The notes below the pieces were generated by a model. That model had not been told where the DNA came from, did not search any database, and saw nothing but the letters and a program-made list of their open reading frames with translations. Below, piece by piece: positions 17,621 through 27,100 of a DNA stretch of 64,000 nt (its first letter is position 1; the number at the start of each line of letters is the position of its first letter). The stretch is taken from NCBI GenBank assembly GCA_016218045.1, contig JACRFB010000015.1, positions 43,837-107,836 of the forward strand, given 5' to 3'. A program made the translations under genes and the position numbers. This stretch comes from Ignavibacteriota bacterium (GTDB lineage: Bacteria > Bacteroidota > Ignavibacteria > SZUA-365).

Positions 17621-17854
17621 ATGAGTGCAGTACACAATAACAATCCGCGACACGTCCACATTCTTGTCACACACGCGCTGTGTGATCCGGGCGGATCGGC
17701 CGCGATTACAGTGACGGTTGACCCACGCATAGGTCTCGACGTGTGCATCAGATCGTCCGGTGTTGTCCGGGGCGTGGAAGCTCCCATCGAGACGAACAAC
17801 TCACGGGACGGGCGCAGCGACGTACCGGAGGCCCTGTACCTCTACGTGCAATAG
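17621..17854 (+). CDS. Unknown 77-residue protein under the SAM riboswitch
   Basis: ATG at 17621 has an excellent ribosome site (AAGGAG, 17609-17614, six-base spacing) and lies 27 bp after the attenuator, so it is the first gene expressed when SAM is low. The product begins MSAVHNNNPRHVHILVTHAL, has a hydrophobic-alternating beta-like stretch (SAAITVTVDPRIGLDVCI), two Cys and a polar C-terminus ending YLYVQ. No family is recognised. The frame is intact and soluble in character. It could be a real small protein of methionine metabolism or a relic of a longer gene; the strong ribosome site favours the former. Confidence 0.6.
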   Translation: MSAVHNNNPRHVHILVTHALCDPGGSAAITVTVDPRIGLDVCIRSSGVVRGVEAPIETNNSRDGRSDVPEALYLYVQ

Positions 17855-17953
17855 TCCATTCTCCTGCAGTCGCCCTTTCTCCGCATCCGGGAAAGCGGTA
17901 TATTGATACAATTTTGTGAAAACGCACAATATTTTCTCCCAAAAGGACACACA

Positions 17954-19099
17954 ATGTCATACCTCTTCACATCTGAATCCGTTTCAGAAGGGCATCCCGA
18001 CAAGGTCTGCGACCAGATATCGGATGCAGTGCTCGACGAGATACTGAAAGCCGATCCCACAGCCCGCGTCGCCTGCGAATGTTTTGTGACGACCGGCTTC
18101 GTCCTGGTCGGCGGTGAGATAACCACGCGCACCTTTGTCGACATCCCCGAGGTTGTGCGTCGCACGATCCGTGAGATCGGGTACACGAAGGCGGAGTACC
18201 GCTTTGATGCCGACAGTTGCGGCGTCGCGTCGCATGTGCATCAGCAGTCCGGCGACATCGCGATGGGTGTGGACACAGGCGGCGCCGGTGACCAGGGCAT
18301 GATGTTCGGCTACGCGACGAACGAGACCCCCGAATACATGCCCATGGCCATCGTGTACGCGCACAAGCTGGTAGCGCGGCTCGCGGAAATCCGGAAAATG
18401 AAATCCTCGCCCATGCCGTACCTGCGGCCCGATGCGAAGTCGCAGGTCACGATCGAATACAACGGGCGCAAACCCGTGCGTGTGCACACCGTCGTGATTT
18501 CGACACAACACGATCCCGACGTCTCCCAGAAGCGCATCCGCGAGGATGTGGTCAAACATGTCATCAACAAGGTGATTCCCAAGAAGCTGCTTCCTGTCGC
18601 ACCCGTCATACATGTGAATCCGACAGGCAAATTCGAGATCGGCGGACCGCACGGCGATTCCGGACTCACCGGCCGGAAGATCATCGTCGACACGTACGGC
18701 GGCCGCGCACCGCATGGCGGCGGCGCGTTCAGCGGCAAGGATCCCTCGAAGGTTGACCGCAGCGCCGCCTATGCGGCGCGGCATCTCGCGAAGAATGTGG
18801 TCGCCGCGGGACTCGCCGACGAGTGTACCATACAGGTAAGCTACGCGATCGGCGTCGCCCAGCCCGTCTCGATCAATGTCGACACGCACGGCAGCGTCAG
18901 GCAGGGCCTCACCGACGAGCAGATCGCGGATTTTATCCTGCACAACATCGACATGACGCCGACCGGCATCATCAAGCGCCTCAAGCTCCGCCGCCCGATA
19001 TATCGCAACACCGCCGCCTACGGACATTTCGGACGATCGAATCCGGAATTTACCTGGGAAGGCCTCGATCTCGTGAAAACCTTCAAGAAAATCGGCTGA
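17954..19099 (+). CDS. metK: S-adenosylmethionine synthase
   Basis: 381-residue enzyme forming SAM from methionine and ATP. Motifs: [19 protein letters not shown] at the N-terminus, [19 protein letters not shown] (ATP-binding hexapeptide region) and [19 protein letters not shown] (phosphate loop). The ATG at 17954 follows AAAAGGA with a suitable gap and gives the family N-terminus. It lies 99 bp after the small ORF with no terminator between, so the SAM-I riboswitch probably controls it by read-through. Confidence 0.97.
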   Translation: MSYLFTSESVSEGHPDKVCDQISDAVLDEILKADPTARVACECFVTTGFVLVGGEITTRTFVDIPEVVRRTIREIGYTKAEYRFDADSCGVASHVHQQSGDIAMGVDTGGAGDQGMMFGYATNETPEYMPMAIVYAHKLVARLAEIRKMKSSPMPYLRPDAKSQVTIEYNGRKPVRVHTVVISTQHDPDVSQKRIREDVVKHVINKVIPKKLLPVAPVIHVNPTGKFEIGGPHGDSGLTGRKIIVDTYGGRAPHGGGAFSGKDPSKVDRSAAYAARHLAKNVVAAGLADECTIQVSYAIGVAQPVSINVDTHGSVRQGLTDEQIADFILHNIDMTPTGIIKRLKLRRPIYRNTAAYGHFGRSNPEFTWEGLDLVKTFKKIG

Positions 19100-19159
19100 C
19101 GTCCGCTGCAACTCCGCACGCGGCTCATTTTTCCACACCACACACTATCCCCCCAACCC

Positions 19160-20440
19160 ATGCCTACACCCAGCAAGAAGAACTACAAAGTCAAGGACAT
19201 CCGCCTCGCCACGGAAGGCCGCATGAAGATCCAGTGGGCCGAGAGCCGCATGCCCGTTCTCATGGCTCTGCGCGAAAAATACAGCAAGACCAAGCCCCTG
19301 AAGGGTTTCCGCATCGCCGGCTGCCTGCACGTCACGAAAGAGACGGCGGTGCTGGTCGAGACACTCTCCGCGGCCGGCGCCGACGTGAGCTGGAGCGGGT
19401 GCAATCCATTGTCGACAAACGACGAAGTCGCCGCCGCTCTCGCGGCAAACGGCACCTCCATCTATGCGTGGCACGGCATGAGCGTGAAGGAATTCTACTG
19501 GGCCATCGAGCGGACACTCGACTTCAAGCCCAATCTTACGCTCGATGACGGCGCGGATCTCATCTTCACCATTCACAGCAAACATCGCGACCTCATTCCC
19601 GCGGTGCTCGGCGGCACCGAGGAAACAACCACCGGCGTGCACCGCCTCCGTTCCATGGCCGCGGCCGGCGAACTCAAGTATCCGATCATCGCCGTGAACG
19701 ATGCGGAGACCAAGTGGGACTTCGACAACGTCTACGGCACGGGGCAGTCGACTCTCGACGGCATTCTCCGCGCCACGAGCGTGTTGTTCGCAGGCAAAAA
19801 CGTGGTCGTCGCGGGCTTCGGACATTGCGGCCGCGGTGTTGCCGAGCGCGCGAAGGGACTCGGTGCAAACACCATTGTGACCGAGGTGAAAGCCACAGCC
19901 GCGCTGAAGGCGACCCTCGAAGGCCACGAAGTGATGACGATGGACCAGGCCGCGAAGGTCGGCGACATCTTTATCACCGCGACGGGCGTGAAGGACGTGA
20001 TCCGCGACCGCCACTTCCGTTCGATGAAGGACGGCGCCATCGTGTGCAACACCGGCCACTACGATTGCGAGATCAACATCCCCGAACTCGACGCCGTCGC
20101 CAAATCCAAGCGTACCATCCGTACGAACAACGAAGAGTATCTCATGAAAGACGGACGCCGCATCTATCTGCTTGCGCAGGGCCGTCTTGTCAATCTCGCC
20201 GCGGCGGAAGGACATCCCTCGGAAGTGATGGACATGTCGTTCGCCAACCAGTTCATGGCACAGCTCCGCATCGCCGAACTCGCGAAGAAGGGCAAGCGCC
20301 TCGACGTAGGAGTGCACGACATCCCCGTCGAGCAGGACCAGGAAATCGCAGGCATCAAGCTCCGCACCATGGGCTACCGCATCGACAAGCTCACGGCCGA
20401 GCAGCGCGCGTATATGGACGATTACAGCGCGGGTACCTGA
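19160..20440 (+). CDS. ahcY: Adenosylhomocysteinase
   Basis: 426-residue NAD-dependent enzyme that splits S-adenosylhomocysteine to adenosine and homocysteine, next step after SAM use. Seen: GFRIAGCLHVTKETAVL, the NAD-binding VVVAGFGHCGRGVAERAKGL, and FITATGVKDVI. The C-terminus ends DDYSAGT and lacks the Lys/Tyr tail (HYRY) of the eukaryotic and many bacterial enzymes, resembling the shorter archaeal/Thermotoga type. It follows metK by 60 bp and is followed by a terminator. Confidence 0.96.
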   Translation: MPTPSKKNYKVKDIRLATEGRMKIQWAESRMPVLMALREKYSKTKPLKGFRIAGCLHVTKETAVLVETLSAAGADVSWSGCNPLSTNDEVAAALAANGTSIYAWHGMSVKEFYWAIERTLDFKPNLTLDDGADLIFTIHSKHRDLIPAVLGGTEETTTGVHRLRSMAAAGELKYPIIAVNDAETKWDFDNVYGTGQSTLDGILRATSVLFAGKNVVVAGFGHCGRGVAERAKGLGANTIVTEVKATAALKATLEGHEVMTMDQAAKVGDIFITATGVKDVIRDRHFRSMKDGAIVCNTGHYDCEINIPELDAVAKSKRTIRTNNEEYLMKDGRRIYLLAQGRLVNLAAAEGHPSEVMDMSFANQFMAQLRIAELAKKGKRLDVGVHDIPVEQDQEIAGIKLRTMGYRIDKLTAEQRAYMDDYSAGT

Positions 20441-20463
20441 TCCGGCTTCATTGAATTCCCCAG

Positions 20464-20505
20464 AAAGCTGTCGCCGACGCCCGCCGTTTGTGACAGCTTT
20501 TTTTT
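20464..20505 (+). terminator. Rho-independent terminator after ahcY
   Basis: AAGCTGTC (20465-20472) pairs with GACAGCTT (20492-20499) and is followed by a T run to 20505. It closes the SAM-cycle transcript. Confidence 0.85.
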
Positions 20506-20533
20506 ATCCCATCCGCACAGCACATTTTACCCC

Positions 20534-21196
20534 ATGGCACACGCAGTTCTTCTTCCTTCGCGCCGCAGCGTCGGCATCAATACAATTTTCTGCATCGGCC
20601 GCAACTATGCGCGGCACGCAGCCGAGCTGGGTAACACGACCGAGGAGAGTCCGGTCGTGTTCCTGAAACCCGTATCCTCCGTGATACACGAGGGCAGCGC
20701 CATCGTACTGCCCGCCATCTCATCCAACGTGCATCACGAAGCCGAGCTTGTTGTGCTGATCGGCAGAGGCGGCCGACACATCACACGCGAGAATGCCCTG
20801 CAGCACGTCGCCGGGTATGCTGTGGGCCTCGATCTCACCGCGCGCGACGTGCAGGACGCCCTCAAGGCGAAAGGACTGCCCTGGACCATCGCAAAGGGTT
20901 TTGACACCTCGGCGTGCCTCTCCGATTTCATCGATGCCGCGCAGCTCCCCGATCCGACGGAACTTTCGTTCACCCTGCATGTGAACGGGGTGTTACGGCA
21001 GGACGGCAGCACCACGATGATGCTTTTTCCGGTGGAGCACATCATTTCATACCTCAGTTCCATTTTTACGCTCACGGAGGGCGACCTCATTTTCACCGGA
21101 ACCCCCGAAGGCGTGGCACGCATCGACCCGGGTGATGAACTGGTGGTGGCGTTGAACGGCGGACCCTCGGCCCGCTTCATTGTGTCGAAGGCATGA
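20534..21196 (+). CDS. Fumarylacetoacetate hydrolase family protein (acylpyruvase-like)
   Basis: 220-residue single-domain FAH protein. CIGRNYARHAAELGN starts the fold; the divalent-metal ligands are expected in VHHEAELVVLIG and GLDLTARDVQ, and KGLPWTIAKGFDTSACLS and GDLIFTGTPEGVARI match the family core. Close homologues hydrolyse acylpyruvates or decarboxylate oxaloacetate (FAHD1-like); the exact substrate is not readable. Its stop overlaps the next start (ATGA), so the two are coupled. Confidence 0.88.
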   Translation: MAHAVLLPSRRSVGINTIFCIGRNYARHAAELGNTTEESPVVFLKPVSSVIHEGSAIVLPAISSNVHHEAELVVLIGRGGRHITRENALQHVAGYAVGLDLTARDVQDALKAKGLPWTIAKGFDTSACLSDFIDAAQLPDPTELSFTLHVNGVLRQDGSTTMMLFPVEHIISYLSSIFTLTEGDLIFTGTPEGVARIDPGDELVVALNGGPSARFIVSKA

Positions 21197-23208
21197 AGAG
21201 GAGGCCGCTGATGCGACTGATGCTTGTTCTCGCCGTTCTTGCCGGCGGGTATGCCGGTCTGCAACTCTCCCGCCCGAGTACTGCCGTTGCTCCTCCGCGT
21301 GAAGATGTCGAAGCATGGCGCAAGTCGGTGCGTGTCGAGACCGATTGGAACGACTACATCTGGCCGACGAATGCCGGCACGGTGCGCACATCGTCCTTCG
21401 GCGAGTTCCGCTCGAATCACTTCCACGCCGGCATCGATGTGAGTACGGGCAATCAGACCGGCTTCGACGTCTATGCGTCGCGCGCGGGGTGGGTGCATTC
21501 CATCACGTTTCAACCGGGCGGATACGGTTGGTTGTTGATTCTGCGACATGCCGACGGCTACTACACCGTGTACGCGCATCTGAAGGGCTTCCCAAAAAAG
21601 ATCCGTGACGCCTACCGCGCAAAACTCGCGGAATTGGGCCGCAGCTACGGGCTCGCGGAGTTCCGCGCCAACGAGTGTCCCGTCACGAAGAAGGAAGTCG
21701 TCGCGTACACGGGCGACACCGGCGCGGGTCCGCCGCACCTGCACTTCGAGGTGCGCGACCGCGACTACAATCCGGTGCACCCGGAACTCGCACAACACAT
21801 CCGCACTGTCGACAGTATTGCGCCCGAGCTGCGGCAGCTCTGCTTTATGCCGCTCGACGCCTTCTCGACAGTGGAGGGATCAGCGTCACCGCAGACGTTT
21901 TCCGTGGTGAAAGGCAGCGACGGAACATTCAAGATATCGCGTCCCGTGCGGATCACCGGGCGCGTGGGAGTGCTGCTCCGCGCGCACGACCGCGCCAACG
22001 GGGCGCAGGATTATCCCACACCCTACCTCATCAACACCGCGCTCAACGACACGCCGCATTTTGAGGCGCGCTTCGACCGTATCCAGGAAAAAAACTCCTG
22101 GCACATCCGCATCGATCGCGACCATTGGATGATGAAGGAACAGAAGGGGGAGTTCCGCAAATTGTACCGCGAGGAGGGGAGTGATCTTGCGGTGTATTAT
22201 GCATTCACCGCCGACAACGGCGCCCTTGTTTCGGACAAACTCAAGGCGGGCGACAATGCGCTGCGTATCACCGCCGCCGACATCGCCGGGAACAAGGCCG
22301 TGCTCCGCGTACTTGTGCAAGCAGCTCCCGCCATACATCCCCAACCCGTCGCTTCGACACGGCCGGGTACGGTCACTGTGGCGCGTGATTTTCTCTACGG
22401 TGAAATCGTCTACACGGTAAAAGCATCGGCGCCGTTCACGAAGGTGCCTGAAGTGACGCTTGCGCAGGGATCCGAGAAGCTGCGCGCGGTTGTGCGGCTT
22501 GTGAATCCGACGCAGGCGCGTGCCGTCCTTGCGCCGCCTCCCGCTTTTGGCGGCACCGTTCGTGCGGAGCTGCACGCGGAGGTGGGCGGAAATTCTGAGA
22601 CATGGTCGGAGGAGTACACCATGTTTCCCGTGTCGAGCGCGCAGGGCGGACGCATCGTGTCACCCGACGGGAAATTCCGCATGCAGTTTGTGAAGGGCGA
22701 CGTCTATCGATCCCTTATCTGCACAGTCAGCGAGACGCGTGACGAGCAGGGCACGACCTACCATGTGTTTCCCGACGACATGCCACTGGGCGGCAGGCCG
22801 CGTGTGAGCATAGAGTGTGGTGACAGCAAGGGCGCGTTCATTAAGGCGCAAAGCCAACACGCCTTCTTGAAATTCGATCGTCAGGACGGCGGCGATCCCG
22901 GAGTGGTCAGCGGTGTATTCGGGAGAATGCTCGCGTCGTACAGAGTGAAACGCGACATCGAGGGACCGTCGATTGTGCTGTCGGCTCCCGCACGCGGACG
23001 TATCACGGCGCGCATCAGCGACACGAGTTCCGGTGTTGATCCGAATTCTATCGTGCTGAAAATCGGCAACGACATTGTGCCCCTCGAGTATTCCGAAGGA
23101 CAGAAGTTCTACTTTGTTCCCTCCGACGTCTCGGTCTCGAAACTCAAAGGTCCTGTCACGCTGACGGCCTCTGATCTGCTGGGAAATAAACGGACTGTTG
23201 GGGGGTAG
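21193..23208 (+). CDS. M23 (LytM-like) peptidase, membrane-anchored or secreted
   Basis: 671-residue protein with an N-terminal hydrophobic segment (LMLVLAVLAGGYAGLQL). The M23 domain (about 60-200) contains HFHAGIDVSTG (the HxxxD zinc site) and GPPHLHFEVRDRDYNPV (the HxH zinc and catalytic site), with an insert of about 45 residues between YTVYAHLKGF and VTKKEVVAYTGDTG. These enzymes cut peptidoglycan cross-bridges or act as activators. The C-terminal 450 residues look like beta-sandwich repeats of unknown role. The stop codon TAG belongs to the first word of the adjacent repeat array. It is coupled to the FAH gene, which is an odd functional pair. Confidence 0.9.
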   Translation: MKRRPLMRLMLVLAVLAGGYAGLQLSRPSTAVAPPREDVEAWRKSVRVETDWNDYIWPTNAGTVRTSSFGEFRSNHFHAGIDVSTGNQTGFDVYASRAGWVHSITFQPGGYGWLLILRHADGYYTVYAHLKGFPKKIRDAYRAKLAELGRSYGLAEFRANECPVTKKEVVAYTGDTGAGPPHLHFEVRDRDYNPVHPELAQHIRTVDSIAPELRQLCFMPLDAFSTVEGSASPQTFSVVKGSDGTFKISRPVRITGRVGVLLRAHDRANGAQDYPTPYLINTALNDTPHFEARFDRIQEKNSWHIRIDRDHWMMKEQKGEFRKLYREEGSDLAVYYAFTADNGALVSDKLKAGDNALRITAADIAGNKAVLRVLVQAAPAIHPQPVASTRPGTVTVARDFLYGEIVYTVKASAPFTKVPEVTLAQGSEKLRAVVRLVNPTQARAVLAPPPAFGGTVRAELHAEVGGNSETWSEEYTMFPVSSAQGGRIVSPDGKFRMQFVKGDVYRSLICTVSETRDEQGTTYHVFPDDMPLGGRPRVSIECGDSKGAFIKAQSQHAFLKFDRQDGGDPGVVSGVFGRMLASYRVKRDIEGPSIVLSAPARGRITARISDTSSGVDPNSIVLKIGNDIVPLEYSEGQKFYFVPSDVSVSKLKGPVTLTASDLLGNKRTVGG

Positions 23209-23370
23209 ATGATAGGTAAGTAGATGGTAGTTGGTAGCTGGTAGATGGGTAGAGCGGATCTTTGCGATACGAAAAGAGGCGACCACACGGCCGCCTCTTG
23301 AATGTCTACTACCTACTTATCTACTAACTACCAACTACCATCTACCATCTACCAACTACTCGTCCTACCG
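23204..23370. repeat. Inverted arms of TAGNTGGTAG-type words
   Basis: The left arm (23204-23251) repeats words such as GTAGATGGTAGTTGGTAG; the right arm (23303-23360) is the reverse complement set (CTACCAACTACCATCTACC). A unique centre of about 50 bp carries a hairpin. The array lies between convergent genes and begins at the stop codon of the M23 gene. Confidence 0.8.
23272..23299 (-). terminator. Hairpin between repeat arms, likely terminator for the barrel gene
   Basis: AAGAGGCG (23274-23281) pairs with CGCCTCTT (23292-23299). Read on the minus strand it ends in four T, so it probably ends the transcript arriving from 23377; it may also act weakly on the plus strand. Confidence 0.5.
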
Positions 23371-23376
23371 GTCATC

Positions 23377-24135
23377 TCACTGATACAACGGCAGCGCGAA
23401 ATTGATGAGCAGCCGGACGTTGTCGATGCTCCACGACTCGGCGTACTTCTCGTCGATGGGACTGCCGAATCCGTAGTTGTATTGCACCTGCGGCGACAGG
23501 AAGCCGTATGCAAAAAAGACCTCATACCCCAGCATCAGATCGACCGAGGCGCGGAGGGGATTTGCGTTGTCGATCGGTCCGGTGAGCGGTGTGCCCTTGG
23601 TGCCGATGGCCCATTCGGGTTCGGTGATGGTGGCGTTGTTGACAAAACGTTTTGTTGTGAGTATCGACATCGATGCACCGCCGCCCACAAAGAACCCGGG
23701 ACCGCCGACAGGGTAGATCTTCACATATCCGCCTATTGTCACATAGCGGAGTATGTATTCGGTCACATGGTCGCGGCGCACGTCGTACACCTGGCCCTGC
23801 GGGTCGGTGATGCGGTACGGTTCGAGGGTGTTCTGTTCGACCGTGGCACTCATGGGATCCCACGCGAGCTTGAGGCCGAACGCAAAAGAGCGCGTGAAGG
23901 GCTTCTCGACGAAGCCCTGCAGCGTAAAGTTCACGTCGCCGCCCTTGGTGAAATTGGTGTTGTCCGAAAAGGGCAGGACGGGTATGTCACCCGTGTGCAT
24001 CGTGTAATTGATGCCGGTGCCTATACCGCCCCTGAAGGCGGTCCAGGTGCGTTCTCCGACATGGTAATACTGGGCCTGCGCGGTTGTTCCGCAGAGACAC
24101 ACGACGAGAGCGAGAAGCGATAGTGTGCGTTTCAT
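23377..24135 (-). CDS. Outer-membrane beta-barrel protein of unknown role
   Basis: 252 residues with a clear signal peptide (MKRTLSLLALVVCLCGTTAQA, cleavage before QYY). The mature part has alternating hydrophobic strands rich in Gly and aromatic residues (GGYVKIYPVGGPGFFVGGGA, YGFLSPQVQYNYGFG) and ends in a strand-like NFALPLYQ, as in small Bacteroidota barrels of the PorT-like kind. It lies 10 bp after the 1585-residue gene, so the two form an operon. No specific function is visible. Confidence 0.7.
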   Translation of the reverse strand: MKRTLSLLALVVCLCGTTAQAQYYHVGERTWTAFRGGIGTGINYTMHTGDIPVLPFSDNTNFTKGGDVNFTLQGFVEKPFTRSFAFGLKLAWDPMSATVEQNTLEPYRITDPQGQVYDVRRDHVTEYILRYVTIGGYVKIYPVGGPGFFVGGGASMSILTTKRFVNNATITEPEWAIGTKGTPLTGPIDNANPLRASVDLMLGYEVFFAYGFLSPQVQYNYGFGSPIDEKYAESWSIDNVRLLINFALPLYQ

Positions 24136-24145
24136 GGCGTCCTCC

Positions 24146-27100
24146 TTACCGCGCGACGATGAATTTCTGTGTCAGGAATTCGCTTCCTGTGTTGAGTGAG
24201 ATCAGGTACAGTCCGCTGGGCAGCGCCGACACCTGATGTTCCATCGAGTGGATGCCGCGGCTCAGGGAGCCCGAGAACACGGTGACAACACGGTTGCCGA
24301 GACGGTCGTGTATCGCGAGTTCCACGTATGCGTCGCGACCGAGCTCGAAATCGATGTGTGTCGTGCCGCCGTTGCCTTCCGTGACGTTTGGACGCGGGGG
24401 TGAGAGCTGGCTGATTCCAAGTTCGCGCCAGGTGCTCACGCCGAGGCGCGGGCGCACCTGCAGGGTGCCGGAACAGCTCTGGTCGAGAAGCACGCCGCCG
24501 ACATCGGGACGCACGGCGGGATTCTGAATTGCATACTGATACTGTTTGTCCTTGCCGACCAGCACTTCCATGACCAGCAGACCCAGCTCGCCGGCGAGGA
24601 ATTTGTCGGCTGCGATGCTGACCTCGATGGTACCAGGGTCGATGCGCCGGATGGTTGCGGCACCCGTGGCAGTGCGGAACGCGACGGGCGAGAGGTTGTG
24701 CACGTCGAAGGTCATGCGGAACGACACTTCGAGCGGATTGCCTGCGCACGCGATTTCGTCGGAGAGGTAGATCGGAATGATGAACTGATCACCCGGCCGC
24801 ACTTGCTGCTGCGGAGAGATGCCCGCGTTTTTGTTGCAGGCAAGCTGCAGCGTCGAACGTTTCACAGTGACATCGAGATGCACGTGCGCCTCGGCGCCGC
24901 ACATCAGATCGCGCGCGATGAGTATCGCCGACGAACCACCCGTTGTGTCGGGTGTGTACACGACGGGAACATCCTTCAACTGCCCGGGAGCCAGCGAGAT
25001 CTCGCTGAGACTGTCGACCAGAGCGAAGGCGGGGGAGCCGTCGATGGCGAAACGGAAGGAGGCGGGGGCGTTGCCCTTGTTGTGCAGGGTCGCATACACG
25101 GTGACCGGTTGCGCGGCGCAGGTGACAAGTGTCGAGACGCTGTCCTGCAGAAACGCGAAGTTGGTGCGACGTATGCGCGCGGTGAAGGGAACGGCCACGA
25201 CCTCGGGCGGACAGGAGGACGTATCGGAGCGGCGGATCGTCAACTCGAGCGACGCTGAGAGGCGTTCGAGCGTGCTGTCGATCGGTGTCACAACCGAGAC
25301 CGCCACTTTCTGAATCATGTTTGCATTGACCAGGAAGGGGCTGCCCGCTGGCGACACAATCTGCAGTGCAGGGGTTGTGGACGCGGGTTTGATGACCGCC
25401 TCCACCGACAGAGCCACTTCACCAGTGTTTCTGAACGTGACTTCGCGCATCAGCTTCTCGAGATCGGCGTCGCGAATTGTGCCGGAAGGACAGACGGTGA
25501 TGTCACCCAGATCGATTTCCTGCGGGGATACTGCGAAGTCGGTCTTCAGCAGACGGGCGCCGACCGAGAATGTCGCTTCACCTCGGCAGGGTGCAGAGAA
25601 AAGGCGCACAAGACCGCCATACGCACCCGGTGCTGGCGGGGCAAAGCGCAGGACTACATCACGTGTGCCGCCGGGCATCAGCGTGAAGGGGAACTGTCCG
25701 GGCGGATCGTACACAAAGCCCTCGGGCGGAATGCTGCCGTCGGCGATTGTCACGGGGGACGTGCCCGTATTTGCGACCGTCGCGCGGAACTGGCGGCTGA
25801 GACTGGGCTCGCAGCTCAGTATCGAGATCTGCTGCGCGGGCACGACGGCGGTGATGTCAAACAGCGGCTGTATCGCCGTGCCCTGCACTGTCAGCGTCAG
25901 TTCGCCAGGACATGCATCCTGTGTGAAGACGACGGGTGCCGAGAAACTGCCTTCCGCGGCAGGACGGAATCGGATGGGAAGATCCGATTTTTCGCCCGGT
26001 GCGAGGGTGACCGAGAACGGCAGCGACGGGAGCGAGAACGGTGACGCCGCGTCGAAGCCGGGCGAGGTGACAGTCAGGCGCTTGTCGCCGCTGTTCACCA
26101 CTTCCCATGTGCATGTGACCGCGGTGCCGACACATACATTGTCGAACTCCGGTTGATTCGGTTTCACGAGCAGCGCAAAGGCGGGAGTGAACTTTTCACC
26201 CGAAAGCGGCAGAACCTTTGTCTCACTGCACGCGTTGCTCGCGCCCGCAAAAATGCGCACGAGCAGACTGTCGTTGAACCTGCCGCCGGATCCCGGCAGC
26301 GCGGCGATCGAGAAATCCTGCGCCGTGGCGGGGAGCACTGTGACACCCTGCGAGGGGAAGTCGACGGGGCCTATCAGCAGGCGGTACGAATTAGTCGGCG
26401 CTTCGAGCGTGAAGGTTACCGGCAGCGGACTCGCATTCGTGAACGTGACGGTCTTTACGACGGGCAGCGTTGTGGGTCCGCAGTTGACGATGCTGCCGAA
26501 GTCCAGCGAACGCGGCGAGAGAGCAGCGCTGGGAACGATGCGTTCACCGGCCAGTGTAAAATACACGCTGGTGCCGCAGGGATCTCCGTACCACGACACG
26601 CTGCCGCCGAAGGTGCCGCTCTGGCCGGCGGGTGGTGTGAACGTGATCATCGTTGCAAGCGGCGAGGATCCACCCGGCGCGATGATCACGGGCAGCGTCA
26701 AAGTGCTGTCCCACGCGAAACCGGACGGAAGCGGCGGGAGTTCGGTGAACACGGCCGCCTGCGAGCCGGTGTTTGTGACGGTCAGCAGAATTTTGCCGTC
26801 GGTTTCGCAGTTGGCCAGGGAAAGCAGCGACGGGGTGAGAACGGCCTGAAGGATCTGCTGTTCGTACGTCGATCCCTCGAGCGTGACGCTGGATGTCAAG
26901 GCGCACTGGTCGGCGGTGATCGTGAATGGCTGTGAAAAAACACCGGGAGCTGTGGGATGGAAACGCACGTCAACGATGCGGTTCTCACCCGGCTGCAGGG
27001 CGAAAGTACTGGCGAAGCCGTCGAGTTCGAAGGGTGCGGCGATGGCGAGTGTGAAATTCAACGGGGCTGAGCCGTTGTTGCTGACGCGAATACCCTTCGG

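Noticed and set aside
18800..19160. SAH riboswitch before ahcY
   Set aside because: The 60-bp metK-ahcY gap is too short and shows no such structure.
17984..20317. Long minus-strand frames opposite metK and ahcY
   Set aside because: metK and ahcY are unmistakable on the plus strand; the antisense translations have no family features.
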